Part shown: piece after piece, positions 19,315 to 28,817 of the stretch
Layout: every line of letters starts with the position of its first letter
How positions within the stretch are numbered: position 1 is the first letter of the stretch
NCBI GenBank assembly: GCA_016215025.1
Contig: JACRMI010000182.1
Location: 1-64,000 of the forward strand
Direction: 5' to 3'
Length of the DNA stretch: 64,000 nucleotides
DNA from: Chloroflexota bacterium
GTDB lineage: Bacteria; Chloroflexota; Anaerolineae; UBA4142
Made by a program: the position numbers and the translations under genes
The notes under the pieces: generated by a model
What the model saw: the letters and a program-made list of their open reading frames with translations, nothing else
The model's database searches: none
Told to the model about the DNA's origin: nothing

Positions 19315-19739
19315 TAGGATTGCGACTCCAGCGTGCGAATCAGATAATTTAGTAAATCGGTCTCTGTGACGATTCCTACCAAATGTTCTTCGTCCAATAC
19401 CGGCAGTCCGCCAATCTTGCGGTCGAGCATTAGCCTAGCAGCTTCGGCGATGGACGTACGCGGTGAAATAGTAATAGGATTGGGTGTCATGCACGCGCGC
19501 ACTGGAATATGATCGAGCATGAAATCATCGTACCAGCGTTCGCGCATGACGTACGGCGAATTGGTCGCGCGGCGCAAATCGCGGTCGCTGACAATGCCGA
19601 CCAACGCGCCGCTGTCCACCACCGGCAGTCGGCGGCAACTGCGTTCGCGCATGCGGTCGAGCGCGACACGAATGGAATCGTTCGACGAGACGGTCGCTGG
19701 ATTGCGTGACATCACTTGTTCGACGGTGGGTATGGACAT
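19314..19739 (-). CDS. CBS-domain-pair protein
   Basis: 'TVEQVMSRNPATVSSNDSIRVALDRM', 'LPVVDSGALVGIVSDRDLRRA', 'GLPVLDEEHLVGIVTETDLL'. The upstream 39 codons of the track ORF come from a repeat, so the start is set at MSIPTVEQ. Confidence 0.92.
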   Translation of the reverse strand: MSIPTVEQVMSRNPATVSSNDSIRVALDRMRERSCRRLPVVDSGALVGIVSDRDLRRATNSPYVMRERWYDDFMLDHIPVRACMTPNPITISPRTSIAEAARLMLDRKIGGLPVLDEEHLVGIVTETDLLNYLIRTLESQS

Positions 19740-19780
19740 GGTACCTCCGATGTTGCAGACTCTACGGGTTTCTAACAAAA

Positions 19781-19847
19781 TGTCATGCTGAGCGGAGCGT
19801 CTCTCTATGCAGAGAATGAGACCCTTCGCTTCGCTCAGAGTGACACT
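19781..19847. repeat. Dispersed palindromic repeat, family A
   Basis: 'gtcatgctgagcggagcgtctctc...gacccttcgcttcgctcagagtgacac'. Confidence 0.8.
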
Positions 19848-19886
19848 ATAACGCATTTTGTTAGGCGTTCTTTGGGTCTGGGTTGA

Positions 19887-21344
19887 TTATTTCTTGTATG
19901 GCTCGGCATGAATCATCACGCGCCCAAGCTGCGGAAATTCGCGACGCAAACGATTTTCCATTTCTTCGGCAATGCTATGCACTTGGGCGATTGACAATTG
20001 AGCATCGATCACTAGATGAAACGCGAGATAGACGCTCCCATTCAATCGTTGGACATCGATGTCCTGAATAGCGCGCGTGTGCGAAATTTCGGAACGGATG
20101 ACGTTGATTCGTTCAGCAAATTTTGCTTTTTCACTGGACGACAATTCCGCCCCTGCCACCAACTCTTCCGCGACCGGCTCGATATGCACGTTAATATCGG
20201 CGACGCGCGTGAGTTCTTTAGCCTGATCGTCATTTTTGGGTGGACGCGCCTTGAATTCAGCGCGCAATCGATTTTCCAAATCGGTCGCCATCGCGTGCGC
20301 GTCTTCAAATGACACCGCGGGCGGGACTTCAAGATCGAGATCGATCCAGACGCCGCGCTTGGTCAAGTGCGTCGTGATGTTGTGGACATCAAAGTGACCG
20401 CGCTCGGCGACGGCTTGAATGCGTTCCAAAACCCCTTCGTCTTCGGCAACAGGCACCGGCGTAATCACAATGTCGGCAGCGGGGGCGATAGATCGAACCG
20501 CATCTTGAACTTGATTGGTTACCGCATGGCTTTCTTCAAATGAAAGATGACGGGGAACCGCAATGCGCAAATCGACAAAAATTTGATTGCCCGATCCGCG
20601 CACCCGCGCGCGCAACACACCGCGCACATGCTCGACTTGTTGAACGGCCGAAGCGATTTGCTCCGCCATTCCTTCCGGCGCGCGATCAAGCAATGCATCG
20701 ATGGTCCGCCGGCCCAAGCGATAACTGACAAAGGTCACGATCAGCGCAACCAAGAATGCCGCCACGGCATCCGCACGCACGAGAATCGATTTCTGGCCAA
20801 TCGCGTCGCCGATCCATACCAACGCCAAGCCCACGATGACGACGGAGGATGACCACACATCGGTGCTGAAATGCAACGCGTCGGCTTCGAGCGCCTGGCT
20901 GTTGTACTTTTTCGCGGCGCGCGCCAACACGCGCGAGCGCGACACATCGACGATGATCGAGATGCCCATCGTGACGAACGCCCAGATGCTGGGATCGACT
21001 TCGACCGTTTCAAAGAAGAGACGATTGATCGCTTCGTAAATGATCCAACCGCACGTAATCAACAGCAACGCGGTTTCTGCCAACGCGCTAAGATTTTCGA
21101 CTTTGCCGTGACCATAAAGATGCGTTTCGTCGGCAGGCCGATCGCTCACACGCACCGCAAAGAAGGTGATGAGCGCCGCGACCAAGTCCAGCGCCGAATG
21201 CGCCGCTTCGGCGAGAATACCCAGGCTCCCGGTCATGATCCCGACGACGAGTTTCATCGACGTGAGAAAGATTGCCGCAATCACTGATGTCACAGCAGCA
21301 TTCCCTTTTTCTCTTACTTGCTGCTCCATTCCAACGTCAGACAT
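19887..21344 (-). CDS. Cation diffusion facilitator family transporter with about three tandem C-terminal dimerisation-like domains
   Basis: 'GSLGILAEAAHSALDLVAALITFFAVRVSDRPADETHLYGHGKVENLSAL'; repeated 'S.eeaHa.....e..lR..f' units. Start set at MSDVGMEQQ. Confidence 0.9.
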   Translation of the reverse strand: MSDVGMEQQVREKGNAAVTSVIAAIFLTSMKLVVGIMTGSLGILAEAAHSALDLVAALITFFAVRVSDRPADETHLYGHGKVENLSALAETALLLITCGWIIYEAINRLFFETVEVDPSIWAFVTMGISIIVDVSRSRVLARAAKKYNSQALEADALHFSTDVWSSSVVIVGLALVWIGDAIGQKSILVRADAVAAFLVALIVTFVSYRLGRRTIDALLDRAPEGMAEQIASAVQQVEHVRGVLRARVRGSGNQIFVDLRIAVPRHLSFEESHAVTNQVQDAVRSIAPAADIVITPVPVAEDEGVLERIQAVAERGHFDVHNITTHLTKRGVWIDLDLEVPPAVSFEDAHAMATDLENRLRAEFKARPPKNDDQAKELTRVADINVHIEPVAEELVAGAELSSSEKAKFAERINVIRSEISHTRAIQDIDVQRLNGSVYLAFHLVIDAQLSIAQVHSIAEEMENRLRREFPQLGRVMIHAEPYKK

Positions 21345-21470
21345 TATTTCCTCAGAATCAAAAATAGGCACTCGGCCGGCGACACGTTCATCCGCCAACG
21401 CGAGTACCTGGCAGATCGCACCAACTATATCACGGTCAAGCGACAAGTCAAGTGTCCATGTTTCAATAAT

Positions 21471-21590
21471 GTCATTTCGACGAGCGGTTGCGCCATCTTT
21501 GATGGCGATGCGAGGAGAAATCTCATTTCCCCAGTTAGAGATTTCTCGCAGAGTTTACACTGAGCGAAGCGAACGTGCTCGAAATGACAT
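21471..21590. repeat. Dispersed palindromic repeat, family B (GTCATTTCGACGAGCGG...GAAATCTC...CTCGAAATGACA)
   Basis: Inverted ends; related copy at 58198-58277. Confidence 0.8.
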
Positions 21591-22460
21591 TGCGGTTTTT
21601 CGCCAGGCGCGTTGTCCGCGCCTCCAAAGTGATGGCGCAATAATTTTTTCGATTTGAGGCATGGCATCACGCGCCGCTTGAGCGCCCGCATCGAGACACA
21701 CATCGACCAAATCGAAATCCATCAAGCCGACATTTTGAACATTCGGACAAACGATCAAATCAGGCGGCGACTGTTTCATCTTTTGTGCACGCAACTGCCG
21801 CGTCATGATCCCAATCGCACGCGCCGCCACCCGCGAGATTTTTAACTGATCGACCGTGAGGATCAACTGAAAAAACCAGGCGTCGCGCCGCGAATACAAA
21901 TTGCCCGCCGTAAACAAAGGTTCTTCTGCGCCCAAGTCAATTGCGATCACGACATCCGCGCCGCGTTGGCGCGCCACATCGAATGGGACGGGGTTGAGTG
22001 TGCCGCCATCGATAAACAAATGCTCGCCGATTTTCACCGGCGCAAAGATTCCTGGGAATGCTGCGCTCGCACACACGGCATCTGACACGCAACCCGAATC
22101 GAATACCATTTCGGTTTGCGCTTCCATATCGACGGCGACAGCGGCGAACGAACCCGGCAATTCTTCAATGCGCTTGCCCGTGCCAATGGCAGAATCGATA
22201 ATGCGTCGAAAGCCATCCGTCGAAAACATGCCCATGCCGGTGCGATCGCGCGCCATCCAATCCTGCAAACGCAGCCCGCGCACAACCGCTTCAATGTCGT
22301 CGAGCGATTTGCCCGCCGCGTACATTGAGCCGATCAACGCGCCCGCGCTCGTGCCGACGATCAAATCAATCGGCACCTGCGCGGATTCAAGCACGCGCAA
22401 CGCGCCAATGTGTGCAATACCGCGTGCGCCACCACCGCCTAGAGCCAAGCCGATTTTCAT
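21555..22460 (-). CDS. Patatin-like phospholipase (RssA-like)
   Basis: 'MKIGLALGGGGARGIAHIGALRVLE', 'IVGTSAGALIGSMYAAG', 'FIDGGTLNPVPFDVARQRGAD'. The C-terminal ~10 codons run into the neighbouring repeat. Confidence 0.93.
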   Translation of the reverse strand: MKIGLALGGGGARGIAHIGALRVLESAQVPIDLIVGTSAGALIGSMYAAGKSLDDIEAVVRGLRLQDWMARDRTGMGMFSTDGFRRIIDSAIGTGKRIEELPGSFAAVAVDMEAQTEMVFDSGCVSDAVCASAAFPGIFAPVKIGEHLFIDGGTLNPVPFDVARQRGADVVIAIDLGAEEPLFTAGNLYSRRDAWFFQLILTVDQLKISRVAARAIGIMTRQLRAQKMKQSPPDLIVCPNVQNVGLMDFDLVDVCLDAGAQAARDAMPQIEKIIAPSLWRRGQRAWRKTAMSFRARSLRSV

Positions 22461-22474
22461 CGCGCTCCCCGAGC

Positions 22475-22524
22475 GTAAATTTCTAATTTGCCGCGTAAGG
22501 AGCAAATTGGAAATTTGCTCTACA
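22475..22524. repeat. Dispersed repeat, family J (GTAAATTTCYAATTTGCC / GCAAATTGGAAATTTGCTCTAC)
   Basis: Similar words at 29236 and 49483. Confidence 0.7.
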
Positions 22525-22537
22525 ACAACAAAAAACA

Positions 22538-22570
22538 CCTTTCGCTGCTAGCCGACCTGGCAGCGAAAGG
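22538..22570 (-). terminator. Rho-independent terminator
   Basis: CCTTTCGCTGC/GCAGCGAAAGG stem; minus-strand downstream TGTTTTTTG. Follows the YwiC-like gene. Confidence 0.75.
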
Positions 22571-22616
22571 CGTTCCTCACCTTTGAATTTTATTGTACTG
22601 CGTTCAGAGTGAAACG

Positions 22617-23477
22617 TCAAACTTTATAGTACGCCACCAACACAACCAGGGCGAACACAATCGTAAACACCATTTCGATGATTCCCAGCTTGGGGATGTT
22701 CAAGCGCATCGGGCGGGCGATGACGCCACTCATCACTTTGCAAAACGGCAACGCAAAGGCGATCAGAATAAGCGCGGGCAACCAGCCCTGCAAAATCAAA
22801 ATCCCAACGATGGCAATCACCATCGCGTGATAAGCAATCGTCATGCGCCCAGCCCACAAGCGCGATTTTAAATCGGCTGATGGCGCAACCGCTTTCGGTT
22901 GTTCGCGAATCTTGAATTTGACGTAGGACACTGTGCCGCCGAAATAAAGCAGATTGAGCGCATAGAGTTGCAATGCCGTCACATCAAGCAAGCCGTTGCC
23001 GACGAGGTAGGCTCCGGGCGCGCCGAGCGCCAGCCCCGCGATGCCGATCCATTCGCCCAGCGTCGTCATCTCTTCGCGGCGCGATGCCATCCATAGATAA
23101 ATTCCAAGCAACAGCATTCCTAACGCGCCAAGCGGAATCAACAACCAAAGTTGTGTCACGGCTAAAAGCGCAATGCTGCTCACGAGCGTAATCGCTCCGC
23201 AGATAGCACTCCAGCGCAAGGCATCTGCGCGCGCTTGCGGTGACCGACTTTTGATGGCAAGCATGAGCGGATAACGTAACAGAAAAAATCCCGCGGCGAC
23301 CAACGCAAAGAGCAAGACACCCGCGCTCAATTTTTCAGCCACGCCAATACCGATCAACAGCGGCGCGGCAAACATCGCCCATGCGCCATGCTCGTGCGGC
23401 AGCACCAGACGAAATGCATTCGACGAACGCTTAGCCAACTCGACCTCCCTGATGGATCGCCAACTAATCTCCGCCAA
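22617..23477 (-). CDS. YwiC-like integral membrane protein
   Basis: 'LVLPHEHGAWAMFAAPLLIGIG' plus multiple TM segments. Confidence 0.8.
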   Translation of the reverse strand: MAEISWRSIREVELAKRSSNAFRLVLPHEHGAWAMFAAPLLIGIGVAEKLSAGVLLFALVAAGFFLLRYPLMLAIKSRSPQARADALRWSAICGAITLVSSIALLAVTQLWLLIPLGALGMLLLGIYLWMASRREEMTTLGEWIGIAGLALGAPGAYLVGNGLLDVTALQLYALNLLYFGGTVSYVKFKIREQPKAVAPSADLKSRLWAGRMTIAYHAMVIAIVGILILQGWLPALILIAFALPFCKVMSGVIARPMRLNIPKLGIIEMVFTIVFALVVLVAYYKV

Positions 23478-23734
23478 TCATCGCGAATAAGAATTGATTA
23501 GCGGCGATTCGCAGGTAAAACCCTTTTTGTGCAAATCCGTCACAGACTATACGCCATTTGCAAAGATGACGCAATGACCAAAGTCACAAAGAATCCCTGA
23601 AAACAGACCGACGACAACTAACCGCTGACCACTGATCCCACGCTTCGCTCACGCGCAGCGTGACAATTGCGGTCGGCGGTTTGCCGTCGTCGCTATCACC
23701 AATCTTCGATTATTCGCGCACACAAATCGATCTA

Positions 23735-24241
23735 TTAAATGAAAATGACCTGCGCGCCGTCGGTCATGTCCATGAAATCACCTGCCGTCACAATGTCTTG
23801 CACGCAGGGCAGAAAATCCTCTTTTTTCAATCCGAACATATCGACCGACATTTTGCACGCGTACATCTTCGCGCCGCCATCCGAGAGCATTTCCAGATAT
23901 TCGCGCACGGTTGGCACGCCGAGCTTTTTCATCTTGCTCTTCATCAACGTGCTGGCGAACCAGGTCATGCCGGGAATCCAGCCCATCCATTGCGGAATGC
24001 CGATATAGCCAGGGACGCCCATCATATTCATCTTCATGCTCGTGTTTGCAATTGGAGGAATTTCCAAATTGTCGACGCGCGCTTTGTTGATCATGTCCAT
24101 GCCCCAGAACGTGAAAAAGATCGTCACATCGATGCCGTTGCCAAGCGCCGCCCAACCCATTACGAGGGCGGGATACGTCATGTCGAGATTGCCTTTCGAA
24201 CAAATAAATGCGACCTTGCGCGTTCCATTCCCATTTTCCAT
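23735..24241 (-). CDS. DsrE/DsrF/DrsH-like family protein
   Basis: 'KVAFICSKGNLDMTYPALVMGWAALGNGIDVTIFFTFWGMDMIN' and 'GGAKMYACKMSVDMFGL'. Confidence 0.88.
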   Translation of the reverse strand: MENGNGTRKVAFICSKGNLDMTYPALVMGWAALGNGIDVTIFFTFWGMDMINKARVDNLEIPPIANTSMKMNMMGVPGYIGIPQWMGWIPGMTWFASTLMKSKMKKLGVPTVREYLEMLSDGGAKMYACKMSVDMFGLKKEDFLPCVQDIVTAGDFMDMTDGAQVIFI

Positions 24242-24328
24242 TTTGATTTCTCCTTTGAAAGTTTCACGAAAGGACACAAAATGCGCGAAAAGAGAATTTT
24301 TCTTCTTTGTGCCTTCGTGGTTAGAAAT

Positions 24329-24646
24329 TTACACACAACCTTCAGGTTTACCGAGACCAGAAATCCTAGCGACTTTTTTCGCTGGTCCTTTCGGGAACAA
24401 GGTAAACAATTCTTTCGTCGATGCGCCGGTGCCGGTGGTGATCTGACGCAGCGTTGGCGCTTTGCCGCCATTTGCACCCTGCTGGCGACAAAATTCGATG
24501 ATCTTCCAATGCGCGGGCGTCAAATCAGGGATGCCTTCTTGCAATGCGATCTCACAGGCGATGTCTTTCGTCCATTCATTAGGATTGGTCATAAATCCTT
24601 CATCGTTCACTTGCACGGTTTTGCCCGCAATTACTTTGGTACCCAT
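24329..24646 (-). CDS. TusE/DsrC-family sulfur-relay protein, single C-terminal Cys
   Basis: 'VQVNDEGFMTNPNEWTKDIACEIALQEGIPDLTPAHWKIIEFCR', ending 'GLGKPEGCV'. Confidence 0.92.
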   Translation of the reverse strand: MGTKVIAGKTVQVNDEGFMTNPNEWTKDIACEIALQEGIPDLTPAHWKIIEFCRQQGANGGKAPTLRQITTGTGASTKELFTLFPKGPAKKVARISGLGKPEGCV

Positions 24647-24676
24647 TTGAATCCTCCTAGGATTTATTTCATTGCG

Positions 24677-25372
24677 CTAATTCTGCGCAGATTTTCCATT
24701 ACCTTCGGCTTGCGCGCCGACCACGCTCAACACGCGCATCGTCAATGCTAGTCCACGTCGCACCGCCGGGTCGCGCATTTGATTCAGCAGCGCCCAGATC
24801 GATGTATCGACCGGCTTTTCGACTTCGCGCGAGGCGACCATGAGCGTGTTGTTGACGAACGTCATGATTTCGGGCTGCGTCATATTCTTGACGACGTTCA
24901 AAATCAACACGACATTCTCACCTAGCTTTTTCACATCCTCTTCGCTAAACGATGTGACGATGTTATCGGCGATTTGCATTCCGCCTCGCGCAAATGCGAA
25001 ATAGCCCTTGCGTTCTGCCTCCTGCAACAAATCAACCGATTTGCTGAACGCCGAATCGGTGATCGGTCCGACCGTTTGCAGCAAATCCATCGCCGATTCA
25101 AGCTGATCCAACATCGCGTCAAAATTGCGACCGTTCCGAAGCAGTCGCTTGAACAAACGAAGTAAATCATGGAGATCGACGTATTCTTGAATTTCTTCCA
25201 ACTGCTCCGTCGTCAAGCGAAACGCATCGTTGGCGATGGGCATCAGGTCGCGCATCAACTCGGCGCGATCCTGGCGCGCGCGTTCGGCGGCTTGCGCTTG
25301 ATCGGCAAGATACTGCACCTGCTTGGTCAAGCCATCGATTTTCTGATTCAACTCTGCAACTGATTGATCCAT
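24677..25372 (-). CDS. DUF1641-family protein
   Basis: Position next to the SQR-like gene and helical 'LLQTVGPITDSAFSKSVDLLQEAERKGYFAFARGGMQIADNIVTSFSEEDVKKLGENVVLILNVVKNMTQPEIM'. Confidence 0.8.
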   Translation of the reverse strand: MDQSVAELNQKIDGLTKQVQYLADQAQAAERARQDRAELMRDLMPIANDAFRLTTEQLEEIQEYVDLHDLLRLFKRLLRNGRNFDAMLDQLESAMDLLQTVGPITDSAFSKSVDLLQEAERKGYFAFARGGMQIADNIVTSFSEEDVKKLGENVVLILNVVKNMTQPEIMTFVNNTLMVASREVEKPVDTSIWALLNQMRDPAVRRGLALTMRVLSVVGAQAEGNGKSAQN

Positions 25373-25381
25373 AAGTTGCCT

Positions 25382-26617
25382 CTAATTCTTCCACTTGCCT
25401 GCCATGCTCATCTTGGCGGGCAGCGGCAGTTCTTGTCCTTTGAGCAAGAGATTCCAATACATCCAGCGGAACATCACCTTGCCCCAGTGGTTCGCCTCCG
25501 ATTCTTGCAAGAGCGAGAACGGCCCAACCCCGGGCAGTGGATACATGCCAGGCAGCGGCTCAGTGTCGTAATTGAAATCGATCAACAATCCCTTGCCGAA
25601 TCCAGATTCGATAAAGCAATTGGCGTGTCCATCGAACAGAGGCAACAGTTCCTGACCTTCGGCGTAGCGCACGAAATTCTCGCCGAACGTATCGACGGCA
25701 AAGTGCGCCACGGAACCCGCTTTCGACGCCGGCACATTCGATGCATCGCCAAGCGCGAACACGTTGGGATATTTCGTCGAAAGGAACGTGTGCTTGTCGA
25801 CCGGCACGTAATTCAAATCGTCGCCCATGCCCGATTTCGCGATGACATCGCTGCCCATGTTGAGCGGGATACTCACCAACAAATCATATTCGATCTCTTG
25901 TTCATCGTACGAAACGATTTTCTTGGCGTCGGGATCGACATGCTCGATCATAAACTCCGGCATGATCTTGACACCTTTTTGTTCCAAAATGTCGCCTAGA
26001 TGTTTCGACGCGATAGGTTTGGTGAATGCGCCGGGTAATGGCGTGGTGTAAATCAATTCGACTTTGTTGCGGATGCCTTGCTCGTGGAAGAACCAATCTG
26101 CCAGCATGATAAATTCGAGCGGCGCAACCGGGCACTTGATCGGATTTTCGACGATGTTGAGCACCAAGCGGCCGCCTTGCCACGTGCGAAGATGCTTCGC
26201 CAGCGCACATGCGCCTTCGATGGTATAGAAATCGAAAATCGTTTTGTGCCATTCGTGTTCGTGCAAGCCCGTCGTTTGCTCCGGTCGCGTCGAGGTACCG
26301 GTCGCGATGACCAAGAAATCGTAATTAAGATACCGACCATCTTTGATCAGCTTTACGCGATTGTGTTCCGGTTCGATGATCTCAATCGGCGACATGATGA
26401 ATTCGACGCCGCTGGGGATAAAGTCGCGCTTGGGTTTGACTACATCGTTCTTGCTGTACATTCCAAAAGGAATAAACAAGAATCCTGGTTGATAGTAATG
26501 CGTCTCGTGCTGATCGACAATCGTGATTTGCCAATCGTCACTATCCAAGAGTCGGCGGAGTCGATTGGCAACCATTGTTCCAGCGGTACCTGCACCTAGA
26601 ATCAATAATTTTTTCAT
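25382..26617 (-). CDS. NAD(P)/FAD-dependent oxidoreductase, sulfide:quinone oxidoreductase-like
   Basis: 'KKLLILGAGTAGTMVANRLRRLL', 'DFLVIATGTSTRPEQT', 'FALGDASNVPASKAGSVAHF'. Confidence 0.9.
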   Translation of the reverse strand: MKKLLILGAGTAGTMVANRLRRLLDSDDWQITIVDQHETHYYQPGFLFIPFGMYSKNDVVKPKRDFIPSGVEFIMSPIEIIEPEHNRVKLIKDGRYLNYDFLVIATGTSTRPEQTTGLHEHEWHKTIFDFYTIEGACALAKHLRTWQGGRLVLNIVENPIKCPVAPLEFIMLADWFFHEQGIRNKVELIYTTPLPGAFTKPIASKHLGDILEQKGVKIMPEFMIEHVDPDAKKIVSYDEQEIEYDLLVSIPLNMGSDVIAKSGMGDDLNYVPVDKHTFLSTKYPNVFALGDASNVPASKAGSVAHFAVDTFGENFVRYAEGQELLPLFDGHANCFIESGFGKGLLIDFNYDTEPLPGMYPLPGVGPFSLLQESEANHWGKVMFRWMYWNLLLKGQELPLPAKMSMAGKWKN

Positions 26618-26746
26618 GCTTGTCTCCTTAGTTTACTGGCAAGAAATCGCCTCTTGGCGAACCCACTCGCGAGTTCGTCCAAAAGGCATTCATCACCTTC
26701 GATGTTGATTTAGAAACCAAGAGTCTCGGAGAATCCTGGTTTCTCC

Positions 26747-27079
26747 TTAACCAATCGCATCGGCGAGCGCACTTCGCTTGGAGAGATTGTCGCCCAAGAC
26801 CTCACGCAGTAAATCTAATGCGCGAATGATGCGCTTGTCGCCCAGTGTGTAGATAATGTTTGCGCCCTGCCGTTCAGGGATGACCATGCCGCGATCGCGC
26901 AGAATCTTCAAGTGGCGCGAGACGGTCGGCTGCGGCATCTCTAACATTTCTGCCAGTTCCATGACATTCTTGGAACCTTCAGAGAGAGCGTAAAGAATCG
27001 CAATGCGCTTGGGATCGGACAAGCCGCCACAGATTTCAGCATGCAGATGATTGATCTCGTTCAGTAGTTTCTTGTCCAT
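26747..27079 (-). CDS. ArsR-family HTH transcriptional regulator
   Basis: 'LSDPKRIAILYALSEGSKNVMELAEMLEMPQPTVSRHLKILRDRGMV'. Confidence 0.93.
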   Translation of the reverse strand: MDKKLLNEINHLHAEICGGLSDPKRIAILYALSEGSKNVMELAEMLEMPQPTVSRHLKILRDRGMVIPERQGANIIYTLGDKRIIRALDLLREVLGDNLSKRSALADAIG

Positions 27080-27207
27080 TGCTTTCTTTCATTCATCAAC
27101 ATATTCGGAAATACGCATATGTTCATTTCCGTTAATCAGAATAGTTGAGATGAGTCTTTGTTCCATGTTTCACGCGGTCAAAATTGGGTACTAATTTGGA
27201 CGGATGG

Positions 27208-27250
27208 AAACGAGATGCGACGCACCTTGGAGGTGCGTCGCATCTCGTTT
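27208..27250. repeat. Perfect 20-bp-stem palindrome, family I (AAACGAGATGCGACGCACCT tgg AGGTGCGTCGCATCTCGTTT)
   Basis: Read directly; related copy at 51549-51591. Confidence 0.9.
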
Positions 27251-27328
27251 TCGCCAACCCCATTGACGAAACGGCTCGTTTTAGATATAAAGCAGGGGCA
27301 TAACACTATATCTCTGAAGGAGAATACT

Positions 27329-27706
27329 ATGGGGATTGTACTGATGCTCCATTCGCTACTTCGTTTTGTCATACTCGTAGTAGCTATCGTTGGGCTACTC
27401 AAAGCTCTAGTTGGCTTGGCACGAGGCAGTGCGGCGGATAAATTTGACCAGATGCTGGCGGCGGCATTTGTCGGCAGCTATGATCTGCAAGCGTTGCTTG
27501 GCATGCTGGTCATTTTTCTTGGTGGCTTGACGGAGCCGATCCATCCAGTCGTCATGTTCGTCGGCATTGTGGCGGCGCACGGACTGCAAATGATGACCAA
27601 ACGCGCCGAAGGTCAGCAAGCCAAAATTTACCGGCTGTTGCTTTTCATTGTGCCGCTTGCGATCATTCTGTTTGGGCTGGCAGTCATCGGCAAGTTGCCC
27701 ACTTAG
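27329..27706 (+). CDS. Conserved small membrane protein (about 4 TM)
   Basis: 'MGIVLMLHSLLRFVILVVAIVGLLKALVGL'; preceded by GGAG-like RBS 'ctgaaggagaatact'. Confidence 0.75.
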   Translation: MGIVLMLHSLLRFVILVVAIVGLLKALVGLARGSAADKFDQMLAAAFVGSYDLQALLGMLVIFLGGLTEPIHPVVMFVGIVAAHGLQMMTKRAEGQQAKIYRLLLFIVPLAIILFGLAVIGKLPT

Positions 27707-27712
27707 AAAACG

Positions 27713-28261
27713 TCAAGCCTCAGTCTCCGCCTTTTGGGTTATTCCAGGCAGCTTTGCCTCCGATGCATTGCTTCTCGTTCTCCCAGGTTTTGTCACAGAC
27801 AGAACTAGAGCAGTGAGAGTCAGAATGATCTGCACAATGACAACGTATTGTCGCAGATAATGATTGTCGATAAAAACAGGGTCGCTCAAAGTGGCGACCC
27901 TGTGTGTTTCCAGGAGCATCATGTTTGCCACCCTCAACTTATCGACCACCAGTATGCCAATAAACGTTTGCGCGATAAAGACGACCCACTTGACCGCAAG
28001 CCACTTGTGCTTGACGAATCCCCATCGCGTAAAGAAACCGTAGACGAGACCTAAGCCGATGGTACCCAAAGCTCCGATCTTGACGACATCATCGCTAATA
28101 ATTCCCAAACTTTTGTACGTCAAATAGACCTGATCGAAATCTGATAAATTGAGATTCAGCGTAAGCGCGTATGAACTCAATATGCCTCCAAGAAAGAGGA
28201 CGATCAGCACGATATGCAGCATCTTTAACAGCTTCAAGACATTTGAACCGAACTTGTACAT
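27713..28261 (-). CDS. Membrane protein, DUF2269-like
   Basis: Four hydrophobic segments, 'KLLKMLHIVLIVLFLGGILSSYAL'; family called by eye. Confidence 0.6.
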   Translation of the reverse strand: MYKFGSNVLKLLKMLHIVLIVLFLGGILSSYALTLNLNLSDFDQVYLTYKSLGIISDDVVKIGALGTIGLGLVYGFFTRWGFVKHKWLAVKWVVFIAQTFIGILVVDKLRVANMMLLETHRVATLSDPVFIDNHYLRQYVVIVQIILTLTALVLSVTKPGRTRSNASEAKLPGITQKAETEA

Positions 28262-28284
28262 TACATTATCCTTTTGAAAATGGG

Positions 28285-28345
28285 TTTGTAGTGCGCGATT
28301 GATCGCGCTGCGCGAAGTTGGCGCGATTCATCGCGCACTACGAAC
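28285..28345. repeat. Palindromic repeat, family K (GTAGTGCGCGATTGATCGCGC...GGCGCGATTCATCGCGCACTAC)
   Basis: Inverted repeat read directly. Confidence 0.75.
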
Positions 28346-28365
28346 CATTTCACATTGTTAACGGT

Positions 28366-28785
28366 CTAACCGGAACTCGCTTGAACGATCACCATCCCCC
28401 GCATTCCAGCCATGTCGTGACCCTCGACCGTGCATTCGAACTCGTAGGTCCCTGGCTTGAGCTGGAGCGTCATGTTCGCGCTTTGTTGCGGCATAATCAT
28501 GGGCGTGCGTTGATCGATGCCGTTGCCGCGAATGCGAAAATCGTGCGGAATGTGTCCTTGGTTTTTGACGACGAAGGTTATTTCGCCGGCACTTGGCTGT
28601 GCAGGCTGAAGCGTTACGTTGAATTCACTTTCGATCACATTGACAACATTGCCGCTCGCCGGTGTCTCAACCGTTTGAGGCGTGACGCGCGCGCGGCGCG
28701 GTTGTTGGTTGCTGACGCCTGCCAGCGGTCCAACAGCCAACAATGTGAACGCAATCGCGAGAAAAATATAGAGCCGTTTAGTCAT
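28366..28785 (-). CDS. Secreted cupredoxin-domain protein
   Basis: Signal-like N-terminus and 'GEITFVVKNQGHIPHDFRIRGNG...LKPGTYEFECTVEGHDMAGMRGMVIV'. Confidence 0.85.
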   Translation of the reverse strand: MTKRLYIFLAIAFTLLAVGPLAGVSNQQPRRARVTPQTVETPASGNVVNVIESEFNVTLQPAQPSAGEITFVVKNQGHIPHDFRIRGNGIDQRTPMIMPQQSANMTLQLKPGTYEFECTVEGHDMAGMRGMVIVQASSG

Positions 28786-28817
28786 ACGATTTATTCCTTT
28801 CGTGAAAACTGATTTGC

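Noticed and set aside
23660-24751. 363-aa plus-strand ORF
   Set aside because: Runs antisense across the DsrE-like and TusE-like genes; His/Arg-rich with no domain.
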